64,000 bases of DNA from Prosthecobacter debontii (GTDB lineage: Bacteria; Verrucomicrobiota; Verrucomicrobiia; Verrucomicrobiales; Verrucomicrobiaceae): contig NZ_FUYE01000023.1 of the NCBI RefSeq assembly GCF_900167535.1, positions 1 to 64,000 of the forward strand, written 5' to 3'. Under the pieces are notes generated by a model. It had not been told where the DNA came from and did no database searches. It saw nothing but the letters and a program-made list of their open reading frames with translations. This document shows positions 23,778 through 33,247 of this stretch, piece after piece (position 1 is the stretch's first letter; each line of letters begins with the position of its first letter). Both the position numbers and the translations under genes were made by a program.

Positions 23778-25174
23778 GAACGCGGTTTTCTCGAGGCGAG
23801 GGGTGGTGCTTGTGAAAGTTGGCTGGCCAAAAGTTCGCCGATGCGGCGAGAGCCTTCCTGGTTCAGATGCGTGTCTAAAATGGGGTTATAAACGAGCGTA
23901 CCCTTTTCTGCGGCCTCTCGGAGAGTCGGATAGGTATTGATGAAACTGACACCGTGTTTTTGACAGAGTGCCTGGACAAACTCGGGTAAAGTTCCCGGTT
24001 GCCAAACCCGTGCTGAGGGATCGGTGCGAGACGAAAATCTGATCAATCCGTGATACGTGCGATTGTTAGCGGGGATGTAGAGTAACCAAGGCCTAAGTCC
24101 CAACCGCTCTGCGGTTGCAGCCCATTTGGCGATCGCACTTTCCAATGCCGCTTTTTGTTGTGGCGTCATTTTTTCGGGATCTAGCGGGGTCGGGCTAGGT
24201 CTGAGCGTGATGGGGTGTTCTTTTCCGGCCGCAACGAGCCAAGCGTCCTGATACTGCTGGCCTGGGGAAGGTGACCAATAGGCCTTGGCAAGCTGATAGG
24301 CGGCCATTGCGAGGGAACTCTGTGGCGGAGACTCTCTTGATGGGCGTTGCCCAGTCGTTTGATACCGCCTCAGATCTTCCATTTCGTGTTCCGTATCGCG
24401 CACATCATTGCCGTCATAAAACGATAGAACGGCGTGGCGTGTGGAAACACTTTTACCGAAGCGATTCAGAAATTCGCTGTGGGAGAGCAGTCCTGTTTCA
24501 CAAACACCGAGGTTACGGATGGGTTTGCCTAAAAGACGAGCGGCCTGACTGGTGAAAATCTGATCGAAAGGTAAGGAACCGGATTCGACAAACGAGTCGC
24601 CTGCGACGACGATATTCCAGTCATTGAGATCAGGTGGATTGCGGAACCCATCCCGATCATAACTCAGGGTGATGGCCGCTTCTTCAGCATAGGCATTATC
24701 GAGGCCATGCTTGAGCCGGAGCAAGGATTGGAGGGGCTTGCCAGTCCAGGTGAACGGCCCTCCTCTCTGGAAGTAAACATCGCCCAAAGGTTGCTCAGCC
24801 ATGCGAAAGCAGGGAGGGTATTCGGCGCGAGAGTCAGTGGTTTGATTGAAGTCGAAACCGATGATGCGGAAGGCGATCTCGGCGGCACCTAACATGACGG
24901 CGAACATCAGGCAGTTACCCGCGATCAGGCGGAGATTTGACAGGATTGGGCCATGGGGCAGTCTGACCGCTAGCACGCCTTCCAGTAGCGCTGTCATCAC
25001 GATGCTGCAACCGAGCCAAAATGGGATGGATTGAGCACTGGGCCGCAGAATAGCTAGCAATGCGAAACCACAACCAGCCATCAAGATGGCATGAATAATC
25101 AGAACACGCCGCCCGCTCCAGCCTGTGACCTGACGGGATGAAAATGAACGGACGATGCCAGTCAAATCAAACAT
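23774..25174 (-). CDS. Membrane-anchored SGNH/GDSL hydrolase-like protein
   Basis: A 466-residue protein. Three hydrophobic segments in the first 105 residues (VLIIHAILMAGCGFALLAI, FWLGCSIVMTALLEGVLAV, LIAGNCLMFAVMLGAAEIAF) precede an extracytoplasmic SGNH domain. Block I is VVAGDSFVESGSL (Ser194), and the catalytic DxxH block is DTHLNQEGSRRIGELL near the C-terminus. Such proteins act as acetyl-transferases or esterases on exopolysaccharides. ATG 25174 is preferred over GTG 25189. The 95-bp gap to the divergent carbamoyltransferase gene probably carries both promoters, none clear. The protein overlaps the flippase gene by 4 bp. Confidence 0.8.
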   Translation of the reverse strand: MFDLTGIVRSFSSRQVTGWSGRRVLIIHAILMAGCGFALLAILRPSAQSIPFWLGCSIVMTALLEGVLAVRLPHGPILSNLRLIAGNCLMFAVMLGAAEIAFRIIGFDFNQTTDSRAEYPPCFRMAEQPLGDVYFQRGGPFTWTGKPLQSLLRLKHGLDNAYAEEAAITLSYDRDGFRNPPDLNDWNIVVAGDSFVESGSLPFDQIFTSQAARLLGKPIRNLGVCETGLLSHSEFLNRFGKSVSTRHAVLSFYDGNDVRDTEHEMEDLRRYQTTGQRPSRESPPQSSLAMAAYQLAKAYWSPSPGQQYQDAWLVAAGKEHPITLRPSPTPLDPEKMTPQQKAALESAIAKWAATAERLGLRPWLLYIPANNRTYHGLIRFSSRTDPSARVWQPGTLPEFVQALCQKHGVSFINTYPTLREAAEKGTLVYNPILDTHLNQEGSRRIGELLASQLSQAPPLASRKPRS

Positions 25175-25269
25175 AGTGTCAGGCCTCACCTATCGTGCTT
25201 TTAGGTTGATGGGGGGATTTTGGATGCTTATATGGAAAGTTCAAGACGCAATCGACTGCGTTTAAATCA

Positions 25270-27105
25270 ATGGTTAGCCGGAAACGAGTTCTAGGTTTGT
25301 CTGCTTACTACCATGACTCGGCGGCTTGCCTCCTCGAAGACGGGCAGGTGCTCGCGGCTGCTCAGGAAGAACGCTTTAGCCGGAAGAAACACGATGATCG
25401 TTTCCCACATCATGCGGTCGAGTTTTGCCTGAAGCATGCGGGACTCTCGATCGATCAAGTGGACTACGTGGCTTACTATGAGAAGCCGTTCCTGAAGTTC
25501 GAGCGCATTTTGGAGACCCATTTGGCGTTTGCTCCCCGGGGCCTGAAAGCCTTCATGATGGCCATGCCGACGTGGCTGGGAGAGAAGCTGTGGTTACCGC
25601 AAGTGATTGCCAAAGAACTGGGATGGGACAAACAGGTCCTGTTTGCGGAGCATCACGAGTCGCATGCGGCATCCGCCTTTTTCCCTTCTCCATTTGAGCG
25701 TGCGGCGGTGCTCACGCTGGATGGAGTCGGAGAGTGGGCGACGGCTTCTTTCGGGGTGGGCAGTGACAATCGGGTGAAGATCCTCCATGAAATGCGCTTT
25801 CCGCATTCTCTGGGTTTATTGTATTCGGCCTTCACTTATTTCGCTGGTTTTAAGGTGAACTCGGGGGAGTATAAGCTGATGGGGTTAGCCCCGTATGGAG
25901 AGCCTCGTTACGTCCAAACCATCTTGGAGCATGTGATCGACCTCAAGGCCGATGGTTCGTTTGCGATGAATTTGGCCTACTTCGATTATGCGGCAGGCCT
26001 GCGAATGACGAGTGCCAAAATGAACGATCTCATGGGCGGGCCACCGAGAGAACCTGAGTCGGCTCTGACGCAACGAGAGATGGACATCGCATGCTCGATT
26101 CAGGTGGTAACAGAAGAAATCATCCTGCGAATGGCGAGGCATGTGAAAAAGGAAACCGGGGAAAAATACCTCTGCTTAGCGGGTGGAGTGGCTCTGAACT
26201 GCGTGGCGAATGGTAAGCTCTTGAGAGAGGGGATTTTTAAAGACATCTACATCCAGCCTGCGGCTGGGGATGCAGGCGGAGCACTAGGCGCTGCTTTGGC
26301 CGTGCACCATCATTACCTGGATCAACCCCGGCAAATCACGGTCGGCCAAGATTGGCAGCAGGGGACTTATCTCGGCAGCGAATATAATGAAGCGGAAATC
26401 AAAGCGACGCTCAATGGTTTCAACGCCTCGTTTCACTCCTGCGGCTCTATCGATGAACTGACTCAGCGCACCACCCAGTGTTTGAAGCAGGCTAAAATCG
26501 TGGGATGGTTTCAAGGCCGGATGGAGTATGGGCCACGTGCCTTGGGGGCTCGCTCCATTTTAGCCGATCCACGCCAGCCGGATATGCAAAGCCGACTGAA
26601 TCTGAAGATCAAGTTCCGAGAGGGGTTCCGTCCCTTTGCTCCGGCCATCTTGGCAGGTCGGGAGGCCGAGTGGTTTGATCTGGACAGGCCAAGCCCTTAC
26701 ATGTTGTTAGTGGCTCCGGTGGCTGAATCTCACCGTTTGCCAGTGGATGCAGATTTGGACCATAATCACTCGGGGCTGAGTAAGTTGAAGATCCCTCGCT
26801 CCACCATCGCTGCCGTGACGCATGTGGATGGTTCAGCTCGGATTCAGAGTGTGGATGATCAGACTCACCCTGTCTTTCATGCATTGATCACTCAGTTTGA
26901 AAAAGAGACCGGCTGCCCTCTGCTGGTCAATACCTCATTCAATCTGCGAGGAGAGCCGGTGGTGGAGTCGCCAGCGCAGGCTTACACTTGCTTCATGCGG
27001 ACGGACATGGATGTCCTGGTGATCGGGCCCTTCCTCCTTTTCAAAGAAGAGCAGCCCCCCTGGGAGGAAACCGAAAACTGGAGGGATGAATTTCAACTCG
27101 ACTGA
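25270..27105 (+). CDS. Carbamoyltransferase (NodU/CmcH/TobZ family)
   Basis: A 611-residue enzyme that transfers a carbamoyl group from carbamoyl phosphate, via carbamoyl-adenylate, to a hydroxyl of a sugar or other acceptor. The N-terminal Kae1-like domain shows [12 protein letters not shown] (His15), the metal-binding [14 protein letters not shown] (about 126-139, H-x3-H), [12 protein letters not shown] and [25 protein letters not shown] with [13 protein letters not shown] is typical. The C-terminal YrdC-like part has [20 protein letters not shown] and [11 protein letters not shown]. Length and motifs are complete. It is the first gene of a three-gene unit with SxtJ and DUF5989, a combination I know from many surface-glycan loci. 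The acceptor is unknown. Confidence 0.93.
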
Positions 27106-27107
27106 TC

Positions 27108-27542
27108 ATGGCGCGGGGCAATGTCATACTCGAAGAACTCAAGGCAGTCGATCACAGCGCCTCGGCCATGAAGCGCTTCGGCGGGCTGATGTCTGCGGTC
27201 ACACTTGGGGTGGCTTTTTTATCGTGGTGGAAGCACGGTCACTTCACCGGGGTGATCTGGGCTTGCGGTGCTGCTGCCTTTATTTTGCTCGGCCTCACGA
27301 TCGTCCGACCGCAATCCCTGCGCATGCCCTATCTGGGTTGGATGTTTCTATCCCTCTGCCTGGGGTGGGTGATGTCTCGTGTGGTCTTGATCCTTTTATT
27401 TACGTTGGTGGTTATTCCCACCCATCTTTTGGGAAGAATTTTCGGGCTGTCGTTCATGAAAATGCGGCAGGGAAAAGAACGCACCAGTCTGTGGGAAAAA
27501 AAACCTCCCCGGGACGCCAAGCATCACGAACAACTCTTTTAA
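27108..27542 (+). CDS. SxtJ-family membrane protein
   Basis: A 144-residue membrane protein 2 bp after the carbamoyltransferase. It has hydrophobic segments at about 26-44, 48-65 and 73-105 ([20 protein letters not shown]), with an amphipathic tail ending [17 protein letters not shown]. The layout matches SxtJ, a family named from saxitoxin clusters but found widely next to carbamoyltransferases; its biochemical role is unknown. The tight spacing suggests co-translation with the enzyme, perhaps as its membrane anchor, which is an inference. Confidence 0.85.
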
Positions 27543-27561
27543 CCTTGCACCGATCCAAACC

Positions 27562-27720
27562 ATGAAACGCTTTCAGATCATTCAACAATTCCTCACTTTT
27601 GTGGCAAAGTCTGGGAAGTGGTGGCTGATGCCTCTGGTGATGCTGTTGTTGTTGCTAGGGGCGGTGCTCGTTTTTGCCAAGGGCAGTGTCATTGCTCCTT
27701 TCATTTACAGTCTGTTTTGA
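27562..27720 (+). CDS. DUF5989 small membrane protein
   Basis: A 52-residue single-pass membrane protein, 19 bp after the SxtJ gene. A short amphipathic N-terminus (MKRFQIIQQFLTFVAKSGKW) leads into a helix (PLVMLLLLLGAVLVFAKG), and the terminal VIAPFIYSLF is the hallmark of the DUF5989 family, which is usually next to SxtJ and carbamoyltransferase genes. The function is unknown. No terminator is obvious before the next gene 54 bp on. Confidence 0.85.
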   Translation: MKRFQIIQQFLTFVAKSGKWWLMPLVMLLLLLGAVLVFAKGSVIAPFIYSLF

Positions 27721-27774
27721 AGATAGGACTGCTCAGCGGTTAACGTCATTGTTTCGTCCCTTACCTTCTCTCTT

Positions 27775-29034
27775 ATGCGTTGGCTGTTTCTCTCTCTGAT
27801 TTTTCCCTGTATGGCTTCTGCCGAAGATTGGCCCGAATTTCGTGGGCCTACCCACCAGGGACAGTCGGCTGCCACGGGGTTGCCTGTGGAGTGGAGCCCG
27901 ACCGTGCGGAAGAATATCCTGTGGAAAGTGCCCTTGCAGGGCATCGGCTGGTCCTCGCCGGTTGTGATTGGAGATCGCATTTATCTCACCACGGCCGTGC
28001 CTGTGGGTGGGGACGAAAAACCTGATGCCGAGCGCAGCCTGCGCGCGCTCTGTTTACAGACGGTGGACGGGAAGGTGATCTGGGATGTGGAGATATTTCA
28101 TCAGGGCAAAGATGCTCCATCCGTTCATAAGAAGAACAGTCACGCCAGCCCGACCCCTGTTTACAATGACGGGAAGATATACGTCCACTTTGGACATCAG
28201 GGCAGCGCTTGTCTGAATGCCATGGATGGGAGTGTGGCCTGGAAGACGCAATCTCTCGCCTACAAGCCTGTGCACGGGAATGGGGGTAGCCCGGTGATTG
28301 AAGGGGATCTCTTCATCTACAGCGCCGATGCAGAAGCCAATCCGGCGGTGATCGCACTGGATAAGAACACAGGGGCTCAGCGCTGGAAATTTGATCGGGT
28401 GAGTGATGCCAAGAACAAGTTCTCCTTCAGCACACCGCTCGTGATCGAGGTCAACGGCCAGCGGCAGTTGATCAGCGCAGGCAGTGGGGTGGTCAATGCG
28501 CTGGATCCGCAGACAGGCAACGAGATCTGGAAGGCGCGTTACGATCAAGGTTATTCGGTGGTGCCTCGGCCTCTGTATGCCCACGGAATGATCTACCTCA
28601 GCACCGGCTATAACAAGCCTGTCGCTCTAGCCATTCGGGCGGATGGGCAGGGGGACGTGACGGATACTCACATGGTGTGGAAGATCGAGAAACTGGTGCC
28701 GCATAATCCCAGCATGGTTGTCGTGGGGGACGAAATCTACTTCGTCGCCGATAACGGGGTGCTGACCTGTGCCGATGCCAAAACTGGGCAGATTCATTAT
28801 CAAGAACGCTGCACAGGGCCCATCAGCGCCTCCATTCTAGCGGCCGATGGTCGGCTCTATCTCCAGGATGAAAAGGGGCTGGGCGTGGTGGTGCAGCCGG
28901 GCAAGACCTTCCGCATTCTGGCCAAGAATGATCTCGCGGAGCGTTCTCTGGCCTCCTATGCGGTGGTGGAAGATGATTTTCTCATCCGCACAGAGGGACA
29001 TCTCTGGAGGATCGGCCAGAAGATTGGTTTGTAG
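27775..29034 (+). CDS. Secreted PQQ-type beta-propeller repeat protein (BamB-like)
   Basis: A 419-residue exported protein. The signal RWLFLSLIFPCMASAEDWPE is followed by a start typical of planctomycete/verrucomicrobial PQQ-like propellers (FRGPTHQGQSAATGLPVEWS). At least six WD-like PQQ blades are visible, for example SSPVVIGDRIYLTT, ASPTPVYNDGKIYVHFG, GGSPVIEGDLFIYS, ALDKNTGAQRWKF, VVNALDPQTGNEIWKA and NPSMVVVGDEIYFVADN. No cytochrome or quinoprotein catalytic residues can be identified, so it is probably a binding or scaffold propeller and not a dehydrogenase. It converges with the adenosyltransferase gene 9 bp away. Confidence 0.85.
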   Translation: MRWLFLSLIFPCMASAEDWPEFRGPTHQGQSAATGLPVEWSPTVRKNILWKVPLQGIGWSSPVVIGDRIYLTTAVPVGGDEKPDAERSLRALCLQTVDGKVIWDVEIFHQGKDAPSVHKKNSHASPTPVYNDGKIYVHFGHQGSACLNAMDGSVAWKTQSLAYKPVHGNGGSPVIEGDLFIYSADAEANPAVIALDKNTGAQRWKFDRVSDAKNKFSFSTPLVIEVNGQRQLISAGSGVVNALDPQTGNEIWKARYDQGYSVVPRPLYAHGMIYLSTGYNKPVALAIRADGQGDVTDTHMVWKIEKLVPHNPSMVVVGDEIYFVADNGVLTCADAKTGQIHYQERCTGPISASILAADGRLYLQDEKGLGVVVQPGKTFRILAKNDLAERSLASYAVVEDDFLIRTEGHLWRIGQKIGL

Positions 29035-29043
29035 CGGAGTCAG

Positions 29044-29595
29044 TTAAGCTAAGTCCTGGGGAGGTCTCTCTTCCCAGCGTGCCAAGAGCCAAAGCACATC
29101 GGCGAGGCGATTGAGAAACCGCACCACTTCGGGATTGGCCACTTCCTGATCGCTACCAACGAGGTCCACCACCGATCTCTCGGCACGGCGGCAGGCGGTG
29201 CGGGCGAGATCGGCATAAGCGCCGCTCATGATGCCAGCCTCGCCTGGCAAGGCCCAACCTTTAAACTGCAAGGCACCTGAAGCTTCGAGTTTTGCGACCC
29301 ATTCATCCAACCAAGCCACATGGTCGCTGCTGAAAGCGGAGTGGGTGGCTGCGTAGCGCCCTTCCATGCCAACGGGTGTGGCGAGCTCACCCATGAGGCT
29401 GATGAGGAGGGGCTGGACTTTTTCTACGACCTGCCTTGTCTCGGCCTTGAGGGCTGAAATGCGCAGGGGGCCGAGTGCCGCATTGAGTTCATCCACAGCT
29501 CCCAGAGCATGCACGCGCGGGTGGGCTTTGCTGGTGCGGTGGCCGAAAAGCAGATCGGTCTCTCCCTGGTCTCCGCGACGGGTAGCTATGGACAT
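29044..29595 (-). CDS. Cob(I)yrinic acid a,c-diamide adenosyltransferase, PduO type
   Basis: A 183-residue ATP:cob(I)alamin adenosyltransferase that makes adenosylcobalamin. The ATP-binding N-terminus TRRGDQGETDLLFGHR is near residue 5, with HALGAVDELNAALG following. The active-site helix RTACRRAERSV is near 138 and the conserved RFLNRLADVLWLLARWEE near 157. It forms a trimeric five-helix bundle. It is last in the order oppF, rodA, this gene; the gap to rodA is 36 bp, so co-transcription is likely though functionally unexplained. The presence of the gene implies use or salvage of B12. Confidence 0.92.
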   Translation of the reverse strand: MSIATRRGDQGETDLLFGHRTSKAHPRVHALGAVDELNAALGPLRISALKAETRQVVEKVQPLLISLMGELATPVGMEGRYAATHSAFSSDHVAWLDEWVAKLEASGALQFKGWALPGEAGIMSGAYADLARTACRRAERSVVDLVGSDQEVANPEVVRFLNRLADVLWLLARWEERPPQDLA

Positions 29596-29631
29596 GGTAA
29601 AGGAATTCTGGGCTGGGGGCTTGGCGACGAA

Positions 29632-30849
29632 TCAATCGTCATCATCGACATCACGCAGTTCCCGGCCGCCGACGGTCTTTTTGCGGACGGGAGAAATGTT
29701 ACGATGCACCCAGACACTCTGGATCATTCCCATCAGGAACAAAGTCACGATCATGAACGTGCCCCCGTAACTGATGAAGGGCAGGGGCAAACCGATCACC
29801 GGCAGCATGCCCAGATTCATCCCGGCATTCTGGAAAGTGTGGGCAAAGAACATGGCCACCACCCCCACGACCAAGAGCCTACCCACTTGGTCTCGGGCAT
29901 AAAACGCCATAAAGACTCCTTGGATCAAGAGCAGCGCGATGCCTGTGAGCAGTAGCACAGCGCCCCGGAAGCCGAACTCTTCACAAATCACGCCGAAAAT
30001 GAAGTCACTGTGGGCTTCGGTCGCAGGGAAAAACTGGCGGTGGATGGTGCCATGGTCAGGCACCTTCTCGGACATGGGGCCTTTACCCTCAAAACCAGCG
30101 GATGCGACGGCGATCTGAACGAAAGTCGGCACCCAACCGTCGCCTCGTTTATCCACCTTATCCAACTGGTTGGTGATCATATACCACGTGGTATCGATAC
30201 GGGCCTGCTGATAAGGTTTCAGCACAAAGAAATACATGATCGGAATCACACACAGGGCACCGAGGATGAGGGTGATCATGTAGCGGAAAGGGATGCTACC
30301 CACCAACATCATGGAGAGGAAGACGGGGCCCCAGACAAGACCTGAGCCGAAGTCCTCCTTGATCACCATGAGTGCCGGGATGCCTGCGACCACTCCGGCG
30401 ACCATCAAGCGCAACCACGGGCGCCGGAAGACGGGCCAGATGCGCGGCAGCTCTCCGAAGACAACGGCCAGCATCACGATGCCAGACATGATGGCGAACT
30501 GAGACGGCTGCACATTGACGCCGGCAATGGTCACCCACGCGAGGTTTCCTTTCACCTCGACCCCGAAAAGCTGGAGGTAGATCAATCCACCCAAACCGGC
30601 CAGATAGAGAGGAATGCACGCCCAGCGGACCCACTTGTAATCAATGAGAGCTGTGACGAAAAGGAAGGGGAGACCGAGGCCAATCCAACGCATCTGGTCT
30701 TTCCACTTGGTGTGCAGGCTTAGCACGCCGGAATCATCCCGGAAGTAGGAGGCATTGTAGATGGCGTAAATGCCGAACGAGAGCAGGCCCAGCATCGTCA
30801 GGATCAAGATCCAATTGATGCCGAGAAACTTTTTGAAAAGAGGGGTCAT
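29632..30849 (-). CDS. rodA: Rod-shape SEDS peptidoglycan glycosyltransferase RodA
   Basis: A 405-residue SEDS protein that polymerises lipid II during cell elongation, with PBP2. About ten transmembrane helices are visible. The characteristic N-terminus INWILILTMLGLLSFGIYAIYNA, the polar extracellular motif KEDFGSGLVWGPVF, EAHSDFIFGVICEEFGF and the C-terminal GMNLGMLPVIGLPLPFISYGG are all present. The tail ends in VGGRELRDVDDDD, an acidic extension. It lies 25 bp after oppF on the same strand. RodA rather than FtsW is preferred because of these motifs, but without mreB or pbp2 next to it the choice rests on sequence alone. Confidence 0.9.
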   Translation of the reverse strand: MTPLFKKFLGINWILILTMLGLLSFGIYAIYNASYFRDDSGVLSLHTKWKDQMRWIGLGLPFLFVTALIDYKWVRWACIPLYLAGLGGLIYLQLFGVEVKGNLAWVTIAGVNVQPSQFAIMSGIVMLAVVFGELPRIWPVFRRPWLRLMVAGVVAGIPALMVIKEDFGSGLVWGPVFLSMMLVGSIPFRYMITLILGALCVIPIMYFFVLKPYQQARIDTTWYMITNQLDKVDKRGDGWVPTFVQIAVASAGFEGKGPMSEKVPDHGTIHRQFFPATEAHSDFIFGVICEEFGFRGAVLLLTGIALLLIQGVFMAFYARDQVGRLLVVGVVAMFFAHTFQNAGMNLGMLPVIGLPLPFISYGGTFMIVTLFLMGMIQSVWVHRNISPVRKKTVGGRELRDVDDDD

Positions 30850-30874
30850 GGACGAAAGTGGCTGAGCCTAAAGG

Positions 30875-31654
30875 TTAGGCGGGGATGGAGGCCAGCAGCT
30901 TGCGCGTGTAGTCATGCTGTGGTCGCTCACAGACCTCGTCAGCGGGGCCGCTTTCGACGACCTCGCCGCGATTCATGACGATAATATCATCGCTCATGTG
31001 CCGCACAACGGCCAGATCATGGGCGATGAAAAGATAAGTGAGCTTAAATTCTGCCTGGAGATCCTTCAGGAGGTTGAGGACGCTGGCTTGGACGCTGACA
31101 TCCAGAGCACTGACGGGCTCGTCACAGATAAGAAACTTCGGCTGGACGGCCAGAGCGCGGGCGATGCCGATACGCTGCCGTTGGCCGCCGCTGAACTCAT
31201 GCGGGTAACGCTGGAGCGAGTCCACAGGTAGGCCGACTCGGTGCAGGAGCGCTGCTGAGACATCCCGGCGCTGTTTGCGGGTCATGCTAGGAAAGTGGAT
31301 GGTCAGCGGCTCCGCTAGAATGGATTCAATCGTCATTCGCGGATTCAAAGAGCCGATGGGATCTTGGAAAATCATCTGCATCTCCTTCCGGAGAGGGCGG
31401 AACGCTTCTTCGCTTAAGCCTAGAATTTCCTGATCTTTATAATAGGCGCTGCCGCCGGTGGGCTGGATCAACTTCAAGAGCGCCCGGGAAACGGTGGATT
31501 TTCCACTGCCACTTTCGCCGACCAGTCCCAAGGTTTTACCTTCAGTGACCTCGAAGCTGACTCCGTCCACCGCTTTCACCACATCGCGTTTCCCGAACCA
31601 ACCGCTGCGGATGGGGAAGTGAACTTGCAGATTTTCGACGCGGAGAAGGGCCAT
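30875..31654 (-). CDS. Oligopeptide/dipeptide ABC transporter ATP-binding protein (OppF/DppF-like), orphan
   Basis: A 259-residue ATPase with Walker A GESGSGKSTVSRAL near 46, the Q-loop QMIFQDPIGSLNPRMT typical of OppF/DppF, signature EFSGGQRQRIGIARAL and Walker B LICDEPVSALDVSVQA. The usual C-terminal oligopeptide/dipeptide extension with its Fe-S cysteine motif is short or absent: the protein stops soon after HDYTRKLLASIPA. Neither OppD, nor permeases, nor a binding protein is adjacent, so the partner lies elsewhere in the genome. It is the first gene of the oppF-rodA-adenosyltransferase unit and divergent from nusA. Confidence 0.88.
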   Translation of the reverse strand: MALLRVENLQVHFPIRSGWFGKRDVVKAVDGVSFEVTEGKTLGLVGESGSGKSTVSRALLKLIQPTGGSAYYKDQEILGLSEEAFRPLRKEMQMIFQDPIGSLNPRMTIESILAEPLTIHFPSMTRKQRRDVSAALLHRVGLPVDSLQRYPHEFSGGQRQRIGIARALAVQPKFLICDEPVSALDVSVQASVLNLLKDLQAEFKLTYLFIAHDLAVVRHMSDDIIVMNRGEVVESGPADEVCERPQHDYTRKLLASIPA

Positions 31655-31794
31655 GAGGTGGGGACATTATCACAGAGACTACCAGTGCCAAATGGAGCCT
31701 CGAAGAAAGTGGCGGGCTCAGGCGGATACCGTGCCCTGCATCCCAGAAACCCCGATAGCTCTTCCCTAATTGAGTGACTAAAAGTCTATCTGAA

Positions 31795-31810
31795 TTTCGG
31801 CTTGCCGAAA
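31795..31810. promoter_or_regulatory. Palindrome in the oppF-nusA divergent region
   Basis: TTTCGGC (31795-31801) and GCCGAAA (31804-31810) make a 7-bp inverted repeat around TT, in the 263-bp divergent gap. It could be an operator site. No convincing promoter elements at the right spacing were found on either strand nearby. Confidence 0.3.
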
Positions 31811-31867
31811 TGTCTCGGTGATTTACAATTGCGATTCCTTTACCGGAACAAGGCACTGTTTTTTGGC

Positions 31868-31895
31868 AAGAGTGGGGTCTTCCCCGCTCTTTTTT
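31868..31895 (+). terminator. Terminator-like hairpin in the nusA leader (possible attenuator)
   Basis: AAGAGTGGGG (31868-31877) pairs with CCCCGCTCTT (31882-31891) around loop TCTT, with one G-T pair, and TTTT follows. It ends only 22 bp before the nusA ATG. There is no upstream gene on this strand for it to terminate within the window, so it may attenuate nusA itself. NusA binding to hairpins and T-runs is established; this specific control is inferred. Confidence 0.7.
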
Positions 31896-31917
31896 GTCTG
31901 GTAGGGCTACCATTTTT

Positions 31918-33168
31918 ATGATCAGCGAACTCAAAGCACTATTCGATTACTACGAGAAAGAGAAGGGGATTGACCGGTATAAGATGGTCGAAGCCCTTTC
32001 CCAAGCCCTTCTCGCGGCCTCGAAGAAGAGCATCGGTCCAGCCCGTGAGCTGCGCATTGATATTGATCCTGACAAGGGCACCATCAAGGCCTGGGCAAAG
32101 CTGCTGGCCGTTGAAACCGTTTCCAATCCCTGGGAAGAACTTCCGCTGGCGAAAGCCCGGTTGATTAAAAAAGACGCCGAGCTGGGCGACGAGATCGATC
32201 TAGAGGTGACCCCCAAGAACATGGGCCGTATCGCGGCTCAGACGGCCAAGCAGACCATGCTCCAGCGTCTGCGCATGGCCGAAAAGGAAAATCTTTACGA
32301 CGAGTTTAAGGATCGCACCGGTGATGTCGTCAACGGCACCATCCGCCGCTTTGATAAGTCCGATGTGATTGTGGACCTTGGCAAGTTTGAGGGCGTGATG
32401 CCTTCCAAAGAGCGCGTCACCACAGAGGACTATACTCCGGGTGATCGCATGCGCTTCTATGTGAAGGCGGTAGAACGTGAAGGGGCTCGTGGCCCTGAGA
32501 TCGTGCTCAGCCGTGCTCACGTGAACTTCGTCCGTCGTCTCTTCGAATTCGAAGTCAGCGAAATCGGTGACCGCACCGTCGAGATCGCCAGCATCGCCCG
32601 CGAGGCGGGTTATCGCACGAAGGTGGCTGTGCACAGCGCTGATGATAAGGTGGACCCCGTGGGGGCCTGCGTCGGTCTGCGTGGAGCTCGCGTTAAAAAC
32701 ATCGTTCGTGAGTTGAACAATGAGAAGGTGGACATCATCCGCTGGAAGTCGGACCCTGCCGAATTCATTCGCGAAGCTCTAAAGCCCATCAAGGTGCTTT
32801 CCATTCAGGTTTCTCCAGATCACAAAGCCGCACGCCTGACGGTGAGCGAAGAAGATCTATCCAAGGCGATTGGTCGTCGTGGCCAGAATGCGCGGTTGAC
32901 GTCCCGTCTCGTCGGGATGGAACTGAGCATTGAACGTGATGAGCATGCCGCCGAAGTCTTCGAAGGCCAGCTTGATACCGCGGCTCATGATTTGGAACGC
33001 GCCCTTGGTATTAATATCGAAACCGCTCGCCGACTGGCTCAGGTTGGTCTGGGGGCTGTGGAAACCCTTCAGCAAGAAGACATCGACTCCATTACCGACG
33101 CTCTCGGTGACCGCCAGCTCGCAGAACAGGTCTACGAGCGCGTTGCAGCTTACATCCCCAACGCGTAG
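31918..33168 (+). CDS. nusA: Transcription termination/antitermination factor NusA
   Basis: A 416-residue RNA polymerase elongation factor. N-terminal RNAP-binding domain (1-130, with ISELKALFDYYEKEKGIDR), S1 domain (GDVVNGTIRRFDKSDVIVDL, about 138-157, ending EGVMPSKERV), then two KH domains (DPVGACVGLRGARVKNIVRE and SEEDLSKAIGRRGQNARLTS). A short C-terminal helix-hairpin-helix region (GINIETARRLAQVGLGAVET) is one repeat, compared with two acidic repeats in E. coli. The start is ATG 31918; the TTG at 31894 lies inside the hairpin above and is rejected. First gene of the nusA-infB-rbfA group; rimP, its usual upstream partner, is absent. Confidence 0.96.
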   Translation: MISELKALFDYYEKEKGIDRYKMVEALSQALLAASKKSIGPARELRIDIDPDKGTIKAWAKLLAVETVSNPWEELPLAKARLIKKDAELGDEIDLEVTPKNMGRIAAQTAKQTMLQRLRMAEKENLYDEFKDRTGDVVNGTIRRFDKSDVIVDLGKFEGVMPSKERVTTEDYTPGDRMRFYVKAVEREGARGPEIVLSRAHVNFVRRLFEFEVSEIGDRTVEIASIAREAGYRTKVAVHSADDKVDPVGACVGLRGARVKNIVRELNNEKVDIIRWKSDPAEFIREALKPIKVLSIQVSPDHKAARLTVSEEDLSKAIGRRGQNARLTSRLVGMELSIERDEHAAEVFEGQLDTAAHDLERALGINIETARRLAQVGLGAVETLQQEDIDSITDALGDRQLAEQVYERVAAYIPNA

Positions 33169-33247
33169 GTTATGATCTACGCATCCTCCAGTTTTTCAAA
33201 TTTCACTCCGACAGCCCGACCCGCCGTTCGCAAGACTCACGTATCTC

